Of a stretch of 64,000 nucleotides of DNA, positions 36,378 through 45,415 are shown piece after piece. Below the pieces are notes generated by a model that searched no databases, was not told the origin of the DNA, and saw only the letters and a list, made by a program, of their open reading frames with translations. The translations under genes were made by a program, and so were the position numbers. How positions within the stretch are numbered: position 1 is the stretch's first letter; every line of letters starts with the position of its first letter. The DNA is from Clostridium sp. (GTDB lineage Bacteria > Bacillota > Clostridia > Oscillospirales > Acutalibacteraceae): the NCBI GenBank assembly GCA_023663865.1, contig JAMPGU010000001.1, forward strand, positions 1-64,000, read 5' to 3'.

Positions 36378-36959
36378 TTAACCATTTTTCAAATCTTTTA
36401 CGGAAAAATGCTTTTCATCATCCTTTTCAACATAATTTATCAATTCATCAGCAGATGCAGTAATGTGATAAATGTTTTTGCAGGCTTGTTTGACAAAACC
36501 CTCACTTATTGATTTATCCAACAGTGAATCCATGGAATCATAATAACCATTTATATTATAAATTGCAATTGGCTTATTATGTCTGCCCAGCTGTTTCAGC
36601 GTAAGCACTTCAAAAAATTCCTCAAATGTACCGATACCGCCGGGAACAATAATAAAAGCATCGGCTAAATCTTCCATTTTCCCCTTGCGTTCACGCATTG
36701 TATCTGTATAAATAAGCTCGTCGCATTCTTCATAAATGGCTTCCACAGCAGCCTCCTTGAAAAATGTAGGGATAACACCAATTATCTTCGCCTCGCCTTT
36801 TTTAAAACCGACTGCAGCTGCACCCATTAGTCCCTGTCCGCCTGCACCAAACACAAGGTTATGTCCTCTTTTGGCAAGGGTCAATGCCAAATCCTCAACC
36901 TTTTCAATATAGTCCTTACTTATTTCGCTGCTTGCAGCACCAAATACACAAATATTCAT
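36378..36959 (-). CDS. LOG-family nucleoside-5'-monophosphate phosphoribohydrolase
   Basis: Rossmann-fold protein of the LOG/TIGR00730 family, 193 residues, which in characterised members splits a base from its nucleoside 5'-monophosphate. It has the N-terminal VFGAASS, the GGQGLMGA loop and the hallmark PGGIGTFEE motif, with MRERK before it. Start 36959 (MNICVFG) follows GAGG; a TTG four codons earlier is less likely. It stands alone on its strand. Confidence 0.88.
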   Translation of the reverse strand: MNICVFGAASSEISKDYIEKVEDLALTLAKRGHNLVFGAGGQGLMGAAAVGFKKGEAKIIGVIPTFFKEAAVEAIYEECDELIYTDTMRERKGKMEDLADAFIIVPGGIGTFEEFFEVLTLKQLGRHNKPIAIYNINGYYDSMDSLLDKSISEGFVKQACKNIYHITASADELINYVEKDDEKHFSVKDLKNG

Positions 36960-37048
36960 ATCAAACCTCAAATCTATTTTATAGTCATATTGTACAATAC
37001 ATATGATATAAATTATTTTAACACAGTATTAATATTTATGTCAATTTC

Positions 37049-37077
37049 TTGTTTTTAATACGAATATATAGTATAAT
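37049..37077 (+). promoter_or_regulatory. Promoter of the YmdB-like gene
   Basis: TTGTTT (37049-37054), a 17-base spacer and TATAAT (37072-37077) precede the TTG start at 37110. Confidence 0.7.
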
Positions 37078-37109
37078 AGCAATAATTTAACATAGAAAAT
37101 GGTGTAATA

Positions 37110-37883
37110 TTGAAAATTTTAACTATAGGTGATATCGTATCTCAGCAAGGCTGTGATTATTTAAGACTTCAATTACCCAAACTAAAAAAAGAGCTTGGTG
37201 CTGATTTGGTCATTGCCAACGGAGAAAACTCTGCTATAGGCAACGGCATACTTCCGCAGAGTGCAAAGTTTATTTTAGACAGCGGCGTTGATGTAATAAC
37301 ACTGGGTAATCACGGACTGAGAAGAAGAGAAATATACGATTATCTTGACGGGAATAACCCTATCATCAGACCTGCCAATCTCCATAAAAGTGCTGCCGGA
37401 AAAGGAAGCATTATTATTGATAAAGGCTATTGTCAGATAGGCATAATTAATCTGCAGGGTCATATATTTATTGAGCCTATTGATAACCCGTTCAATATAA
37501 TAGATGATATTATTAATGAGATGAAAGCGCAGGACGTTAAAATCATTATCGTTGATTATCATGCTGAAACAACCTCGGAAAAAAGAGCTATGGGCTTTTA
37601 TCTGGATGGAAAGATATCTGCTCTGTTCGGAACCCACACACACGTACAAACCAGCGATAATCAAATACTTCCGAATGGAACAGGATATATTACCGATTTA
37701 GGAATGACCGGACCTTATTACAGTGTTTTGGGCGTAAGTCCTGAATGTGCAATTGAAAAATTAAAAACAGGCCTGCCTGTCAGATTTAAAAATGATGATG
37801 GTCCTTGTGTTCTTGAAGGCTGCTTGTTTGAAATAGATAACAGCACCGGAAAAACAATAAACACTACATTAATCAGGAGATAA
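37110..37883 (+). CDS. YmdB-like metallophosphoesterase
   Basis: Calcineurin-like phosphoesterase of the TIGR00282/YmdB family, 257 residues; B. subtilis YmdB cleaves 2',3'-cyclic nucleotides and influences biofilm and motility decisions. Metal-site blocks are GDIV near residue 7, NGEN near 39, GNH near 67, DYHAETTSEK and GTHTHVQT. The segment after GNH reads GLRRREI where relatives usually have TWxxKEI, so the active-site rim differs. The start is TTG; GGTG upstream is a weak ribosome site. It is followed 2 bp later by a lipoprotein gene. Confidence 0.85.
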   Translation: MKILTIGDIVSQQGCDYLRLQLPKLKKELGADLVIANGENSAIGNGILPQSAKFILDSGVDVITLGNHGLRRREIYDYLDGNNPIIRPANLHKSAAGKGSIIIDKGYCQIGIINLQGHIFIEPIDNPFNIIDDIINEMKAQDVKIIIVDYHAETTSEKRAMGFYLDGKISALFGTHTHVQTSDNQILPNGTGYITDLGMTGPYYSVLGVSPECAIEKLKTGLPVRFKNDDGPCVLEGCLFEIDNSTGKTINTTLIRR

Positions 37884-37885
37884 AA

Positions 37886-39376
37886 ATGCTGAAAAAATAT
37901 ATTGCCTTTTTGCTGGCAATAGCTATACTTGTAACCTGTCTTGCCGGATGCAGTGCGCAGTCCGCAGACAATGACAATGAAATAACAACGGAAACTACAA
38001 CTGCGAAACAGACCGATGATTCTAACTTTAAGCTGAGCTTTACACAGGCAGACAGTCTTGACCCGTTTAAAGCAGAAAGTCAAAACAATCAGGTGCTTGC
38101 AAGCTTGGTATTTGAATCTCTGTTTGATATAGATGAAAATTATGAAATAACACCAAACATTGCAACCGGATATGCATACACAGATGCAACAACGATAAGA
38201 GTTGATATTAACAATCAATTAAAGTTTTCTGACGGAAGCAGTGTAAGCACAGAGGATGTTATATATTCTTCAAAGGCAGCAATGAAATCAGCCGCTTACG
38301 GAAACAGCCTCAGCTGTATCAGTTATGTTGAAGCAAACGGCAATTCCGTAATATTCAAATTAAAATATGCAAATCCATATGCAATTAATCTTCTCACCTT
38401 CCCTATTGCATCTACAAAGGATGACGAGGACGGATTCCCTATAGGAAGCGGAAGATATTGCTACAAACTGCAGGATGGTAATACTGTACTTACCGTAAAC
38501 AGGAATAGTGACTTCGACCCATACATCACAACAATAACACTGCTGAACATTGCATCTGAGGATTCAATAGATAATGCTGTAAACATCGGTAATATCTCAT
38601 TTGCATTCAGAGATATGAGTCAGGACATTTCCAAGCGCTTTACCTGTGCTAAAAAAACAATATCTATGAACAATCTTGTTTATATCGGAATCAATTCTTC
38701 CTCAGGCATTACCTCTAACAGCTATATCAGAAAAGCAATCAATCTTGCTGTTGACAGAGCATCACTGGTTGAAAATGCGTATTCGGGATATGCAACTGCT
38801 GCAAATTCTGTTTTCAATCCTGAATTTAAGGCTATAGAGAATATTAACCTTTTCAGTGAAAATGCGGATATATCCTCTGCAAGACAGGCAATTGTTCAAA
38901 GTGCTTACAGCAGTAAAAAGCTCAAGCTTTCTATACTTGTAAATAAAAACGAAAACAAGCTGGCTGCCGCAAACTTAATAAAAAGCCAGCTGGAGCTTGC
39001 AGGCTTCAAGGTTACCATTGATAAGGAAAGCCAAAAGAATTACACCAACAAAATCAAGAACGGCAATTTCGATATTTATATCGGCGAGGTCAAGCTTGGT
39101 GATGATATGAGTTTGTATCCGTTTTTTGATTCAAAGGGCGGTGTCAGATACGGTATTAACAACAAAAAGAATACCTGTGACGATCTTTACACGGACTTCC
39201 TTTCAGGCAAGGAAACGCTTGATAAATTTATACTTGCATTTAATGATGAGCTGCCTTATATTCCTTTGCTTTATAAAAAGGGGATGCTTTGCTACTCAAA
39301 AGCACTTCACGGTGATATCCAAGGATATTACGGAAATTATTTTTCAAATATTGACAGCTGGAACTTTGAATCTTAA
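37886..39376 (+). CDS. Oligopeptide-type ABC binding lipoprotein
   Basis: Extracytoplasmic solute-binding protein of family 5 (OppA/DppA), 496 residues. The lipoprotein signal has lipobox LAGC, with Cys near residue 22, followed by a Thr-rich linker. Family blocks are LDPFKAESQNNQVLASLVFESL, LKFSDGSSVSTEDV and the helix IRKAINLAVDR. No permease or ATPase gene is beside it, so it must share a transporter encoded elsewhere or act as a sensor. It is co-oriented with and 2 bp from the YmdB-like gene. Confidence 0.88.
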   Translation: MLKKYIAFLLAIAILVTCLAGCSAQSADNDNEITTETTTAKQTDDSNFKLSFTQADSLDPFKAESQNNQVLASLVFESLFDIDENYEITPNIATGYAYTDATTIRVDINNQLKFSDGSSVSTEDVIYSSKAAMKSAAYGNSLSCISYVEANGNSVIFKLKYANPYAINLLTFPIASTKDDEDGFPIGSGRYCYKLQDGNTVLTVNRNSDFDPYITTITLLNIASEDSIDNAVNIGNISFAFRDMSQDISKRFTCAKKTISMNNLVYIGINSSSGITSNSYIRKAINLAVDRASLVENAYSGYATAANSVFNPEFKAIENINLFSENADISSARQAIVQSAYSSKKLKLSILVNKNENKLAAANLIKSQLELAGFKVTIDKESQKNYTNKIKNGNFDIYIGEVKLGDDMSLYPFFDSKGGVRYGINNKKNTCDDLYTDFLSGKETLDKFILAFNDELPYIPLLYKKGMLCYSKALHGDIQGYYGNYFSNIDSWNFES

Positions 39377-39450
39377 AATAATTTACGGATATAAAGATTT
39401 ATTCTTTTGAAATAGAATAGTTAACAAATTACAATTTGGAGGGATAACTT

Positions 39451-39810
39451 ATGATTAAAATAGAAAATCCAAACGGATATATTGAAATCACGAACAACTA
39501 TTTTGCTAACCTGGTTGGCAGAGCGGCGCAAAGCTGTTTTGGCGTAACAGGAATGGTAAATTCAAACACTTATCAAACCATAAAAAATGCAATTAAAACC
39601 AAGGTGTCCGGTGACAACTCGGATCAGGGTGTAATTGTAAAAAGTGTTAACGGCGAATTGATGATTGATTTGCACATTTCTGTATCCTATGGCGTAAATA
39701 TCAGTGCGATTGTTGAAAGCATTGTAAACAAGGTTAGATACACTGTTGAAGAAGCAACAGAACTAAAGGTTTCAAAGGTTAATGTTTACATTGACGCTTT
39801 AAGCAAATAG
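39451..39810 (+). CDS. Asp23/Gls24 family protein (YloU type)
   Basis: Small cytoplasmic Asp23-family protein, 119 residues, linked to envelope homeostasis in Firmicutes. It opens with GYIEITNNYFANLVGRAAQSCFG, and DLHISVSYGVNI and VNKVRYTVEEATEL follow. The ribosome site is GGAGGG. It lies 13 bp before fakA, the conserved yloU-yloV order. Confidence 0.92.
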   Translation: MIKIENPNGYIEITNNYFANLVGRAAQSCFGVTGMVNSNTYQTIKNAIKTKVSGDNSDQGVIVKSVNGELMIDLHISVSYGVNISAIVESIVNKVRYTVEEATELKVSKVNVYIDALSK

Positions 39811-39823
39811 CAAGGAGAAAAAT

Positions 39824-41485
39824 ATGATTACTGGATTAATGTTTAGAGATTCTATTATCTCTGCTGCAAACAACATTGCCAACAGCAGGCAGGCTGTTGA
39901 TGCACTTAATATATTCCCTGTTCCGGATGGTGACACAGGCACAAATATGAGTATGACCATTGGTGCTGCGGCTAAAGAAATGGCAGCACTGCCTGATGAT
40001 TGTACCATTGAGGAAGCATCTGCAAGATGTGCTTCTGCACTGCTGCGCGGTGCCAGAGGAAACTCGGGTGTTATCCTATCCTTAATTTTCAGAGGCTTTT
40101 CAAAGGGCTTTAAGGGTCTTACCGAAGCAGGTGCACAGGACATTGCCAACGCATTTAAAGAGGGTGTTGATGCAGCATATAAGGCTGTTATGAAGCCCAC
40201 AGAGGGTACGATTCTGACTGTCATCCGAGAGGCAAAGGATGCTGCAGTAGAAATGGCAAAAATACAAAACGATCCGCTGGAGGTTGCCTTTGCGGCACTG
40301 CAGGCAGGTAAAGAGGCGCTTGCAAAAACACCTGAGCTACTTCCTGTTTTGAAAAAAGCCGGTGTTGTTGATGCCGGAGGACAAGGTTTAATTCTCGTAT
40401 TTGAGGGTATGGAGAGCGTATGGCACAATGGAGTAATCGTTCAGCCTATTGACGGCTCCGGAGTTACACCTGTATCTACCCCGTCAAAAAAGACAGTTGC
40501 TGACGCATCAGATGATATTGAATTCGGATACTGCTCTGAATTTTTAATTGAGAAATCCCAGTCATCCAAGGAAAAGGATCCATTAAAGCTAAGAGCTTAT
40601 CTTGAATCCATCGGTGACTGTGTTGTAGTTGTTGATGACAGTGATATAATAAAAGTACATGTTCATTCCAATGAGCCCGGCAATGTTATTCAGGCTGCAT
40701 TGAAATTCGGTCAGCTTATTAATATTAAAATTGATAATATGAGATATCAGCACGCAAATGCAGATATGGGTGTTAACGATGGCGGAAAGGTGATTAAGCC
40801 GACAGTAACAGAACCTAAAAATAATTATGGCTTTGTAGCTGTATGTGCCGGTGACGGACTTGCTGAGCTGTTTAAGGACATCGGTGCTGATGTAGTCGTC
40901 AGCGGCGGACAGACTATGAATCCGTCAACAGATGATATACTGAATGCAGTTATGAGCACACCTGCTAAAACTGTATTTGTTTTGCCGAATAACAAAAATA
41001 TCATTATGGCTGCTGAGCAGGCAATTCCGCTTGCAAAGGGCAGAGAGGTCAGAGTACTGCAGACCAAAACAATTCCTCAGGGTATATCCGCAATGCTGAT
41101 GTTTGATGATACTGCAGATGCTGATGAAAATCAGATGAATATGATGGAAGCTGCCGGTGCCGTTCAGACTGCTCAGGTTACCTTTGCTGCAAGAGACAGT
41201 GAGGTAGATGGAAAGCAGGTTCACGAAGGTGAAATCATGGGACTGTGCAACGGAAAAATCAAGTTTATCGGCAAGGACAAAGTCGATATAGCTATAAAGG
41301 CAACAGAAAAATTATTTAAAAAATCAGAGCATTCCTTGGTAACCGTAATTTACGGAGACGGTGTTACTGAGGAGGAAGCTAATCATGTTAGTGATGCCCT
41401 CAACAAGGAATTTGGTGATGAGGCTGAAATCAGCGTTGTCAACGGAGGTCAGCCAATTTATTACTTTATTGTTTCAGTGGAGTAA
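39824..41485 (+). CDS. fakA: Fatty acid kinase catalytic subunit FakA (YloV)
   Basis: DAK2-domain kinase, 553 residues, that phosphorylates fatty acids bound to FakB proteins, feeding exogenous fatty acids into phospholipid synthesis. The N-terminal Dak2 domain has NIFPVPDGDTGTNMSMT (the Mg/ATP Asp residues) and RGARGNSGVILS; a middle domain and a C-terminal FakB-binding region follow. The ribosome site is AAGGAG. It is directly joined to recG. No fakB gene is in the window. Confidence 0.93.
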   Translation: MITGLMFRDSIISAANNIANSRQAVDALNIFPVPDGDTGTNMSMTIGAAAKEMAALPDDCTIEEASARCASALLRGARGNSGVILSLIFRGFSKGFKGLTEAGAQDIANAFKEGVDAAYKAVMKPTEGTILTVIREAKDAAVEMAKIQNDPLEVAFAALQAGKEALAKTPELLPVLKKAGVVDAGGQGLILVFEGMESVWHNGVIVQPIDGSGVTPVSTPSKKTVADASDDIEFGYCSEFLIEKSQSSKEKDPLKLRAYLESIGDCVVVVDDSDIIKVHVHSNEPGNVIQAALKFGQLINIKIDNMRYQHANADMGVNDGGKVIKPTVTEPKNNYGFVAVCAGDGLAELFKDIGADVVVSGGQTMNPSTDDILNAVMSTPAKTVFVLPNNKNIIMAAEQAIPLAKGREVRVLQTKTIPQGISAMLMFDDTADADENQMNMMEAAGAVQTAQVTFAARDSEVDGKQVHEGEIMGLCNGKIKFIGKDKVDIAIKATEKLFKKSEHSLVTVIYGDGVTEEEANHVSDALNKEFGDEAEISVVNGGQPIYYFIVSVE

Positions 41486-43519
41486 ATGATGCTTAATTTA
41501 GAAAGTAATATACGCTACATTAAAGGTGTTGGAGAAAAAAGAGCCGAGCTGTTTAACAGTCTCGGCATCTTTGATATTGACTCGCTCCTGCACTTTTTTC
41601 CAAGAAAATATGAGGATTGGAGCAGTACCAAAACCGTAAAGGATGCAGAAAACGGAGAAAGCATTTCTGTTAAGGCTGCTATGATTACACCTGTGAAGGA
41701 AGCAAAAATACGCCGAGGCTTAACCTTATACAAATGTAAATTCAGTGACGGAGAGAGCATAATTAATGTAACGATATTCAATAACAAATATCAGGCACAG
41801 GCGCTTAGAGTTTATGAGGATTATGTGTTGTTCGGAAAGATAGAAAAGAACCTTACCTCTGCTTCTATGTCATCACCCAAAATAGAGAAGTTAGATACAG
41901 GAATCAGAATTCATCCTATCTATCCGGCTACAGGAAAGCTGACATCCAACGCCATTGCAAAGGTTGTTAAGTCCGCACTGGAGTCGGTTGATAAAATACC
42001 TGAAACCCTTGACAAAAGCATAACCGACAAGTATGGCTTGGTCAGTCTTGATACTGCAATCCGGCAAATTCATTTTCCAAGCAGTGCTGATGATATTGCC
42101 TCTGCCAGAAAGCGGCTGATATTTGAAGAGCTGCTCACCCTGCAGCTGGGACTATTTAAATTAAAGGGCAATAAAAAAAGGGAAACCTCACTTAAAATAA
42201 CTACTGATTACACAGATGAATTCAAACAGCTTTTACCCTTCACAATGACAAAGGCACAGCAGCGTGCCATAGCAGAATGCATCGGTGATATGAAGAATAT
42301 TTATCCTATGACAAGGCTGCTGCAGGGAGATGTAGGTTCAGGCAAAACAGCTGTCGGCGCCGCCCTTTGCTATACTGTAATTAAAAACGGATATCAATGC
42401 GCTCTTATGGCTCCGACAGAAATCCTTGCTGTTCAGCATTATGAAAGCATTTCAAATATGCTGAAGGATACCAATATAACCGTCGCACTTTTAACCGGCT
42501 CTACCAAAGCGAAAGATAAAAGAGATATCAAAGAAAGACTGATGGACGGCAAAATTGACTTACTGATTGGCACACACGCCATTATTCAAAATGATGTTGC
42601 CTTTTGCAGACTTGGATTAGTTATCACAGATGAACAGCACCGCTTTGGTGTTAAGCAAAGAGCCAGCCTTGCTGAAAAGGGCGAGGGACTCCACACACTT
42701 GTAATGAGTGCTACGCCTATACCGAGAACACTTGGACTTATTCTTTATGGTGATCTTGACATAAGCATTCTTGATGAGCTTCCTCCCGGCAGGCAGGAGA
42801 TACGCACGGATGTGGTAGATTCCCGCTATCATACAAGACTATATAAGTTCATCAAAGATGCGGTTGGAAGAGGCGAGCAGGTGTATATCATATGCCCGAT
42901 GGTCGAAGAAAGTGATGAAGTATTAAATCTTAAATCAGCAGAGCAATATGCCGATGAGCTGTCAGAGGGTGCGTTTAAAGGCTATAATCTCGGTTTAATT
43001 CACGGCAAAATGAAACCAAAGGAAAAGGATAATGTTATGAAAGCCTTTTCCAATGGTGATATTCAGATACTTGTGGCTACTACCGTAGTTGAGGTTGGTG
43101 TGGATGTTCCGAATGCCACAATTATGATTATTGAAAATGCCGAACGATTTGGTTTATCTCAGCTTCATCAGCTGCGGGGACGAATAGGCAGAGGCAGTAA
43201 AAAAAGCTACTGTGTGCTTGTGTCGGACGCTAAAGGAGAAAATGCACGCAATAGACTTTTAACGATGAAGCAATACAGCGACGGCTTCAAGATTGCAGAT
43301 GAGGATTTGAAAGCAAGAGGCCCCGGAGACTTTTTCGGCGAACGTCAGCATGGTCTGCCGCAGCTAAAAATTGCCGATATGCTGGAGGATATGGACACAC
43401 TTCATCTGGCGCAGGAATGTGCAAGAGAAATACTGATTGAAGATAATAATCTTGATATGAAAAAAAATAAACATCTTTGCAGTAATATTACAAAGATGTT
43501 TGACGGCATTCATTATTAA
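41486..43519 (+). CDS. recG: ATP-dependent DNA helicase RecG
   Basis: 677-residue branched-DNA helicase acting on stalled forks and Holliday junctions. It has the N-terminal wedge OB domain (YIKGVGEKRAELF, FFPRKYEDW), Walker A GDVGSGKT, DEQH box TDEQHRFG, the TATPIPRTL motif and the C-terminal QLRGRIGRG motif VI. It starts immediately after the fakA stop (TAA-ATG-ATG), so translation is coupled; either of the two ATG codons may be used. A terminator follows. Confidence 0.96.
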   Translation: MMLNLESNIRYIKGVGEKRAELFNSLGIFDIDSLLHFFPRKYEDWSSTKTVKDAENGESISVKAAMITPVKEAKIRRGLTLYKCKFSDGESIINVTIFNNKYQAQALRVYEDYVLFGKIEKNLTSASMSSPKIEKLDTGIRIHPIYPATGKLTSNAIAKVVKSALESVDKIPETLDKSITDKYGLVSLDTAIRQIHFPSSADDIASARKRLIFEELLTLQLGLFKLKGNKKRETSLKITTDYTDEFKQLLPFTMTKAQQRAIAECIGDMKNIYPMTRLLQGDVGSGKTAVGAALCYTVIKNGYQCALMAPTEILAVQHYESISNMLKDTNITVALLTGSTKAKDKRDIKERLMDGKIDLLIGTHAIIQNDVAFCRLGLVITDEQHRFGVKQRASLAEKGEGLHTLVMSATPIPRTLGLILYGDLDISILDELPPGRQEIRTDVVDSRYHTRLYKFIKDAVGRGEQVYIICPMVEESDEVLNLKSAEQYADELSEGAFKGYNLGLIHGKMKPKEKDNVMKAFSNGDIQILVATTVVEVGVDVPNATIMIIENAERFGLSQLHQLRGRIGRGSKKSYCVLVSDAKGENARNRLLTMKQYSDGFKIADEDLKARGPGDFFGERQHGLPQLKIADMLEDMDTLHLAQECAREILIEDNNLDMKKNKHLCSNITKMFDGIHY

Positions 43520-43527
43520 TATAACAA

Positions 43528-43561
43528 AAAGGAGGATATCTCATCTGAGACGTCCTCCTTT
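43528..43561. terminator. Bidirectional terminator
   Basis: The stem AAAGGAGGA/TCCTCCTTT encloses an inner CTCA/TGAG helix, between convergent recG and the kinase-like gene. Confidence 0.85.
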
Positions 43562-43567
43562 GTTCAT

Positions 43568-45277
43568 CTATTCATCATCTGTATCCGCATTCTGATTTTC
43601 ATCGGGATTTTCAGCTTCGGTGGTTTCAGGCTGTGTGGTTGTCACAACCTCGCCATATACCTGCAAAATAATCTCTTCGCCTTTTGCAACGGTTGCCCCT
43701 GCCTCAGGCGCCATTCCGTAATTTCGCTTAACGGTATCCTTTTCATATGCACCGTCGTTATATACTTCTACAATGGATACGGTAAAGCCTGCATCCTCAA
43801 GCTGCTTCTTCGCGGATTCAAGAGGCAAGCCTCCCACATCGGGAACCTGTGCTGTCTCTACACCCTTGCTGACAGTAAGGATGATCGGTGTTCCCTCCTG
43901 AACTGTTGAGCCTGCATCCACACTCTGCTTGAAAATGACACCGGCCTCTGCATCGGTTGAGTATTCTTCCGTAAAGCTAATCTTGAACTGCTGATTCCAT
44001 GCGCCATTACTTTCAACATCACTCTGCGTGTAACCCATATTTATGAAATTCGGAACTGCATAACTTTGCAGCTCTACAGGTGCAGTTGTGGTCTCACCGT
44101 TATTAAACAAGCCTTTATTTTTCAGCACAAAAGCACCGGCAACAGCCGCAGCAATGATAAGTATAACCAATACAATAACTGCAACTTTTTTGCCCTTAGA
44201 GCCCTTCGTTTCTGCAGGCTGCTTTTCCTCATACGCACTTCTTCGTATCGGCTCATATTCTGTCTGCGCTTCGACCTGCTGCTCCCTGCTCTGATTCTGT
44301 GCTGCAGCAACCATAGACGGTGTAACGCTCAATTGCTCTCTGAACACAGCAATGGACTGGGTTCTCTTTTCAGGATAAATCTGAAGTCCGCCGCCCAGTG
44401 CCTTTATCACATAAGTCGGAATATTTTCAGCAATTGAGTTTGGTATCATCAGCTTATCATTTGTTTCTCTGGACTTCGCGTCAGGCGGATTCTGCCCTAC
44501 AAGTGCGCGGAAGATGCAAGCTGAAAACGCATAAATATCGGTTGCGGGACACATTTTATGATTATTTTCATACTGCTCCAGAGCCGTGTAGCCTTCATTT
44601 ACATTGAATTCCAAATCACTTGTAATACTGTTTGCTTCCGAAATGCAGAAGCCCTTGAGCCTGATTTTTCCGTCACGGCAAAGCACAAGATTGTCGGGAG
44701 ATATACCGCCGTGAACAATACCGTTTGCATGCAATGCCTCCAGTGTTGTTAAAACAGGCATAAACATCAGCCTTGCTCTGTCCCACAGAATATTACCCTC
44801 AGGATTTCTGATAAGAAATTCCCTGAGACTGATTGACTCCATATACTCAGAAACGGCATACGCTGTACCATTAAGCTCAAACACATCATAGGTTGTAATA
44901 ACAGCAGACAGCTTATGCATTTTAACAATTGTAGTCCACAAATTAATAAAGGATGCTTTATATTTTTCAAAGCCTGATTTATACCGTTCTCTTACATGGA
45001 CATCTCGGTTGCCCTCCAGTCGGTTGGCAATACCCTTTGGCAGGAATTCTCTGACTGTAACAACATTATCAAGCTGTGTATCATAGGCCATATAAGTAAC
45101 AGCATCGCTTTCATGCTCCAAAACAGCACCAACCACATACCTGTCAATAAGCATTGTTTTGGGCTGGAGATACATCATATTCGCCTCAGAATCATTGTCA
45201 TAACCGCAATGCTCACAAACATTTCCGCTGGTCAGCTCTTCAAAGCATTTTAAACATAAATTATCTATATCTTTCAC
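43568..45277 (-). CDS. Zinc-ribbon/PASTA protein kinase homologue, probably inactive
   Basis: 569-residue membrane protein. A zinc ribbon (Cys8, Cys11, Cys21, Cys24) leads into a Hanks-type kinase fold (about 46-320), a transmembrane helix (364-386) and two outside PASTA repeats, ending in an acidic Thr/Glu tail. The catalytic sites are lost: the Gly-rich loop reads LEHESDA, the ATP-binding Lys is Arg76 (VTVREF), HRD is HGG (189-191), and DFG is GFC (209-211). Asn196 and the later GYTALEQY are kept. It is therefore probably a pseudokinase that senses wall fragments by PASTA and signals by binding. No PrpC phosphatase is adjacent. Confidence 0.88.
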   Translation of the reverse strand: MKDIDNLCLKCFEELTSGNVCEHCGYDNDSEANMMYLQPKTMLIDRYVVGAVLEHESDAVTYMAYDTQLDNVVTVREFLPKGIANRLEGNRDVHVRERYKSGFEKYKASFINLWTTIVKMHKLSAVITTYDVFELNGTAYAVSEYMESISLREFLIRNPEGNILWDRARLMFMPVLTTLEALHANGIVHGGISPDNLVLCRDGKIRLKGFCISEANSITSDLEFNVNEGYTALEQYENNHKMCPATDIYAFSACIFRALVGQNPPDAKSRETNDKLMIPNSIAENIPTYVIKALGGGLQIYPEKRTQSIAVFREQLSVTPSMVAAAQNQSREQQVEAQTEYEPIRRSAYEEKQPAETKGSKGKKVAVIVLVILIIAAAVAGAFVLKNKGLFNNGETTTAPVELQSYAVPNFINMGYTQSDVESNGAWNQQFKISFTEEYSTDAEAGVIFKQSVDAGSTVQEGTPIILTVSKGVETAQVPDVGGLPLESAKKQLEDAGFTVSIVEVYNDGAYEKDTVKRNYGMAPEAGATVAKGEEIILQVYGEVVTTTQPETTEAENPDENQNADTDDE

Positions 45278-45353
45278 TGTATACCACTCCAGTTTAGAAT
45301 GTTACTAATAAAACAATAATACCAATCCCACCCGTCTTTGTCAAGAATATTAG

Positions 45354-45382
45354 TTGAATAAAATAGGGTTTTGTTATATAAT
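45354..45382 (+). promoter_or_regulatory. Promoter of the yhaM-prmA operon
   Basis: TTGAAT (45354-45359), a 17-base spacer and TATAAT (45377-45382) lie 34 bp before the yhaM start, in the 138-bp divergent gap with the kinase-like gene. Confidence 0.75.
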
Positions 45383-45415
45383 AGTGATAATATAAAATTT
45401 GTGAGGAAATGAAAA

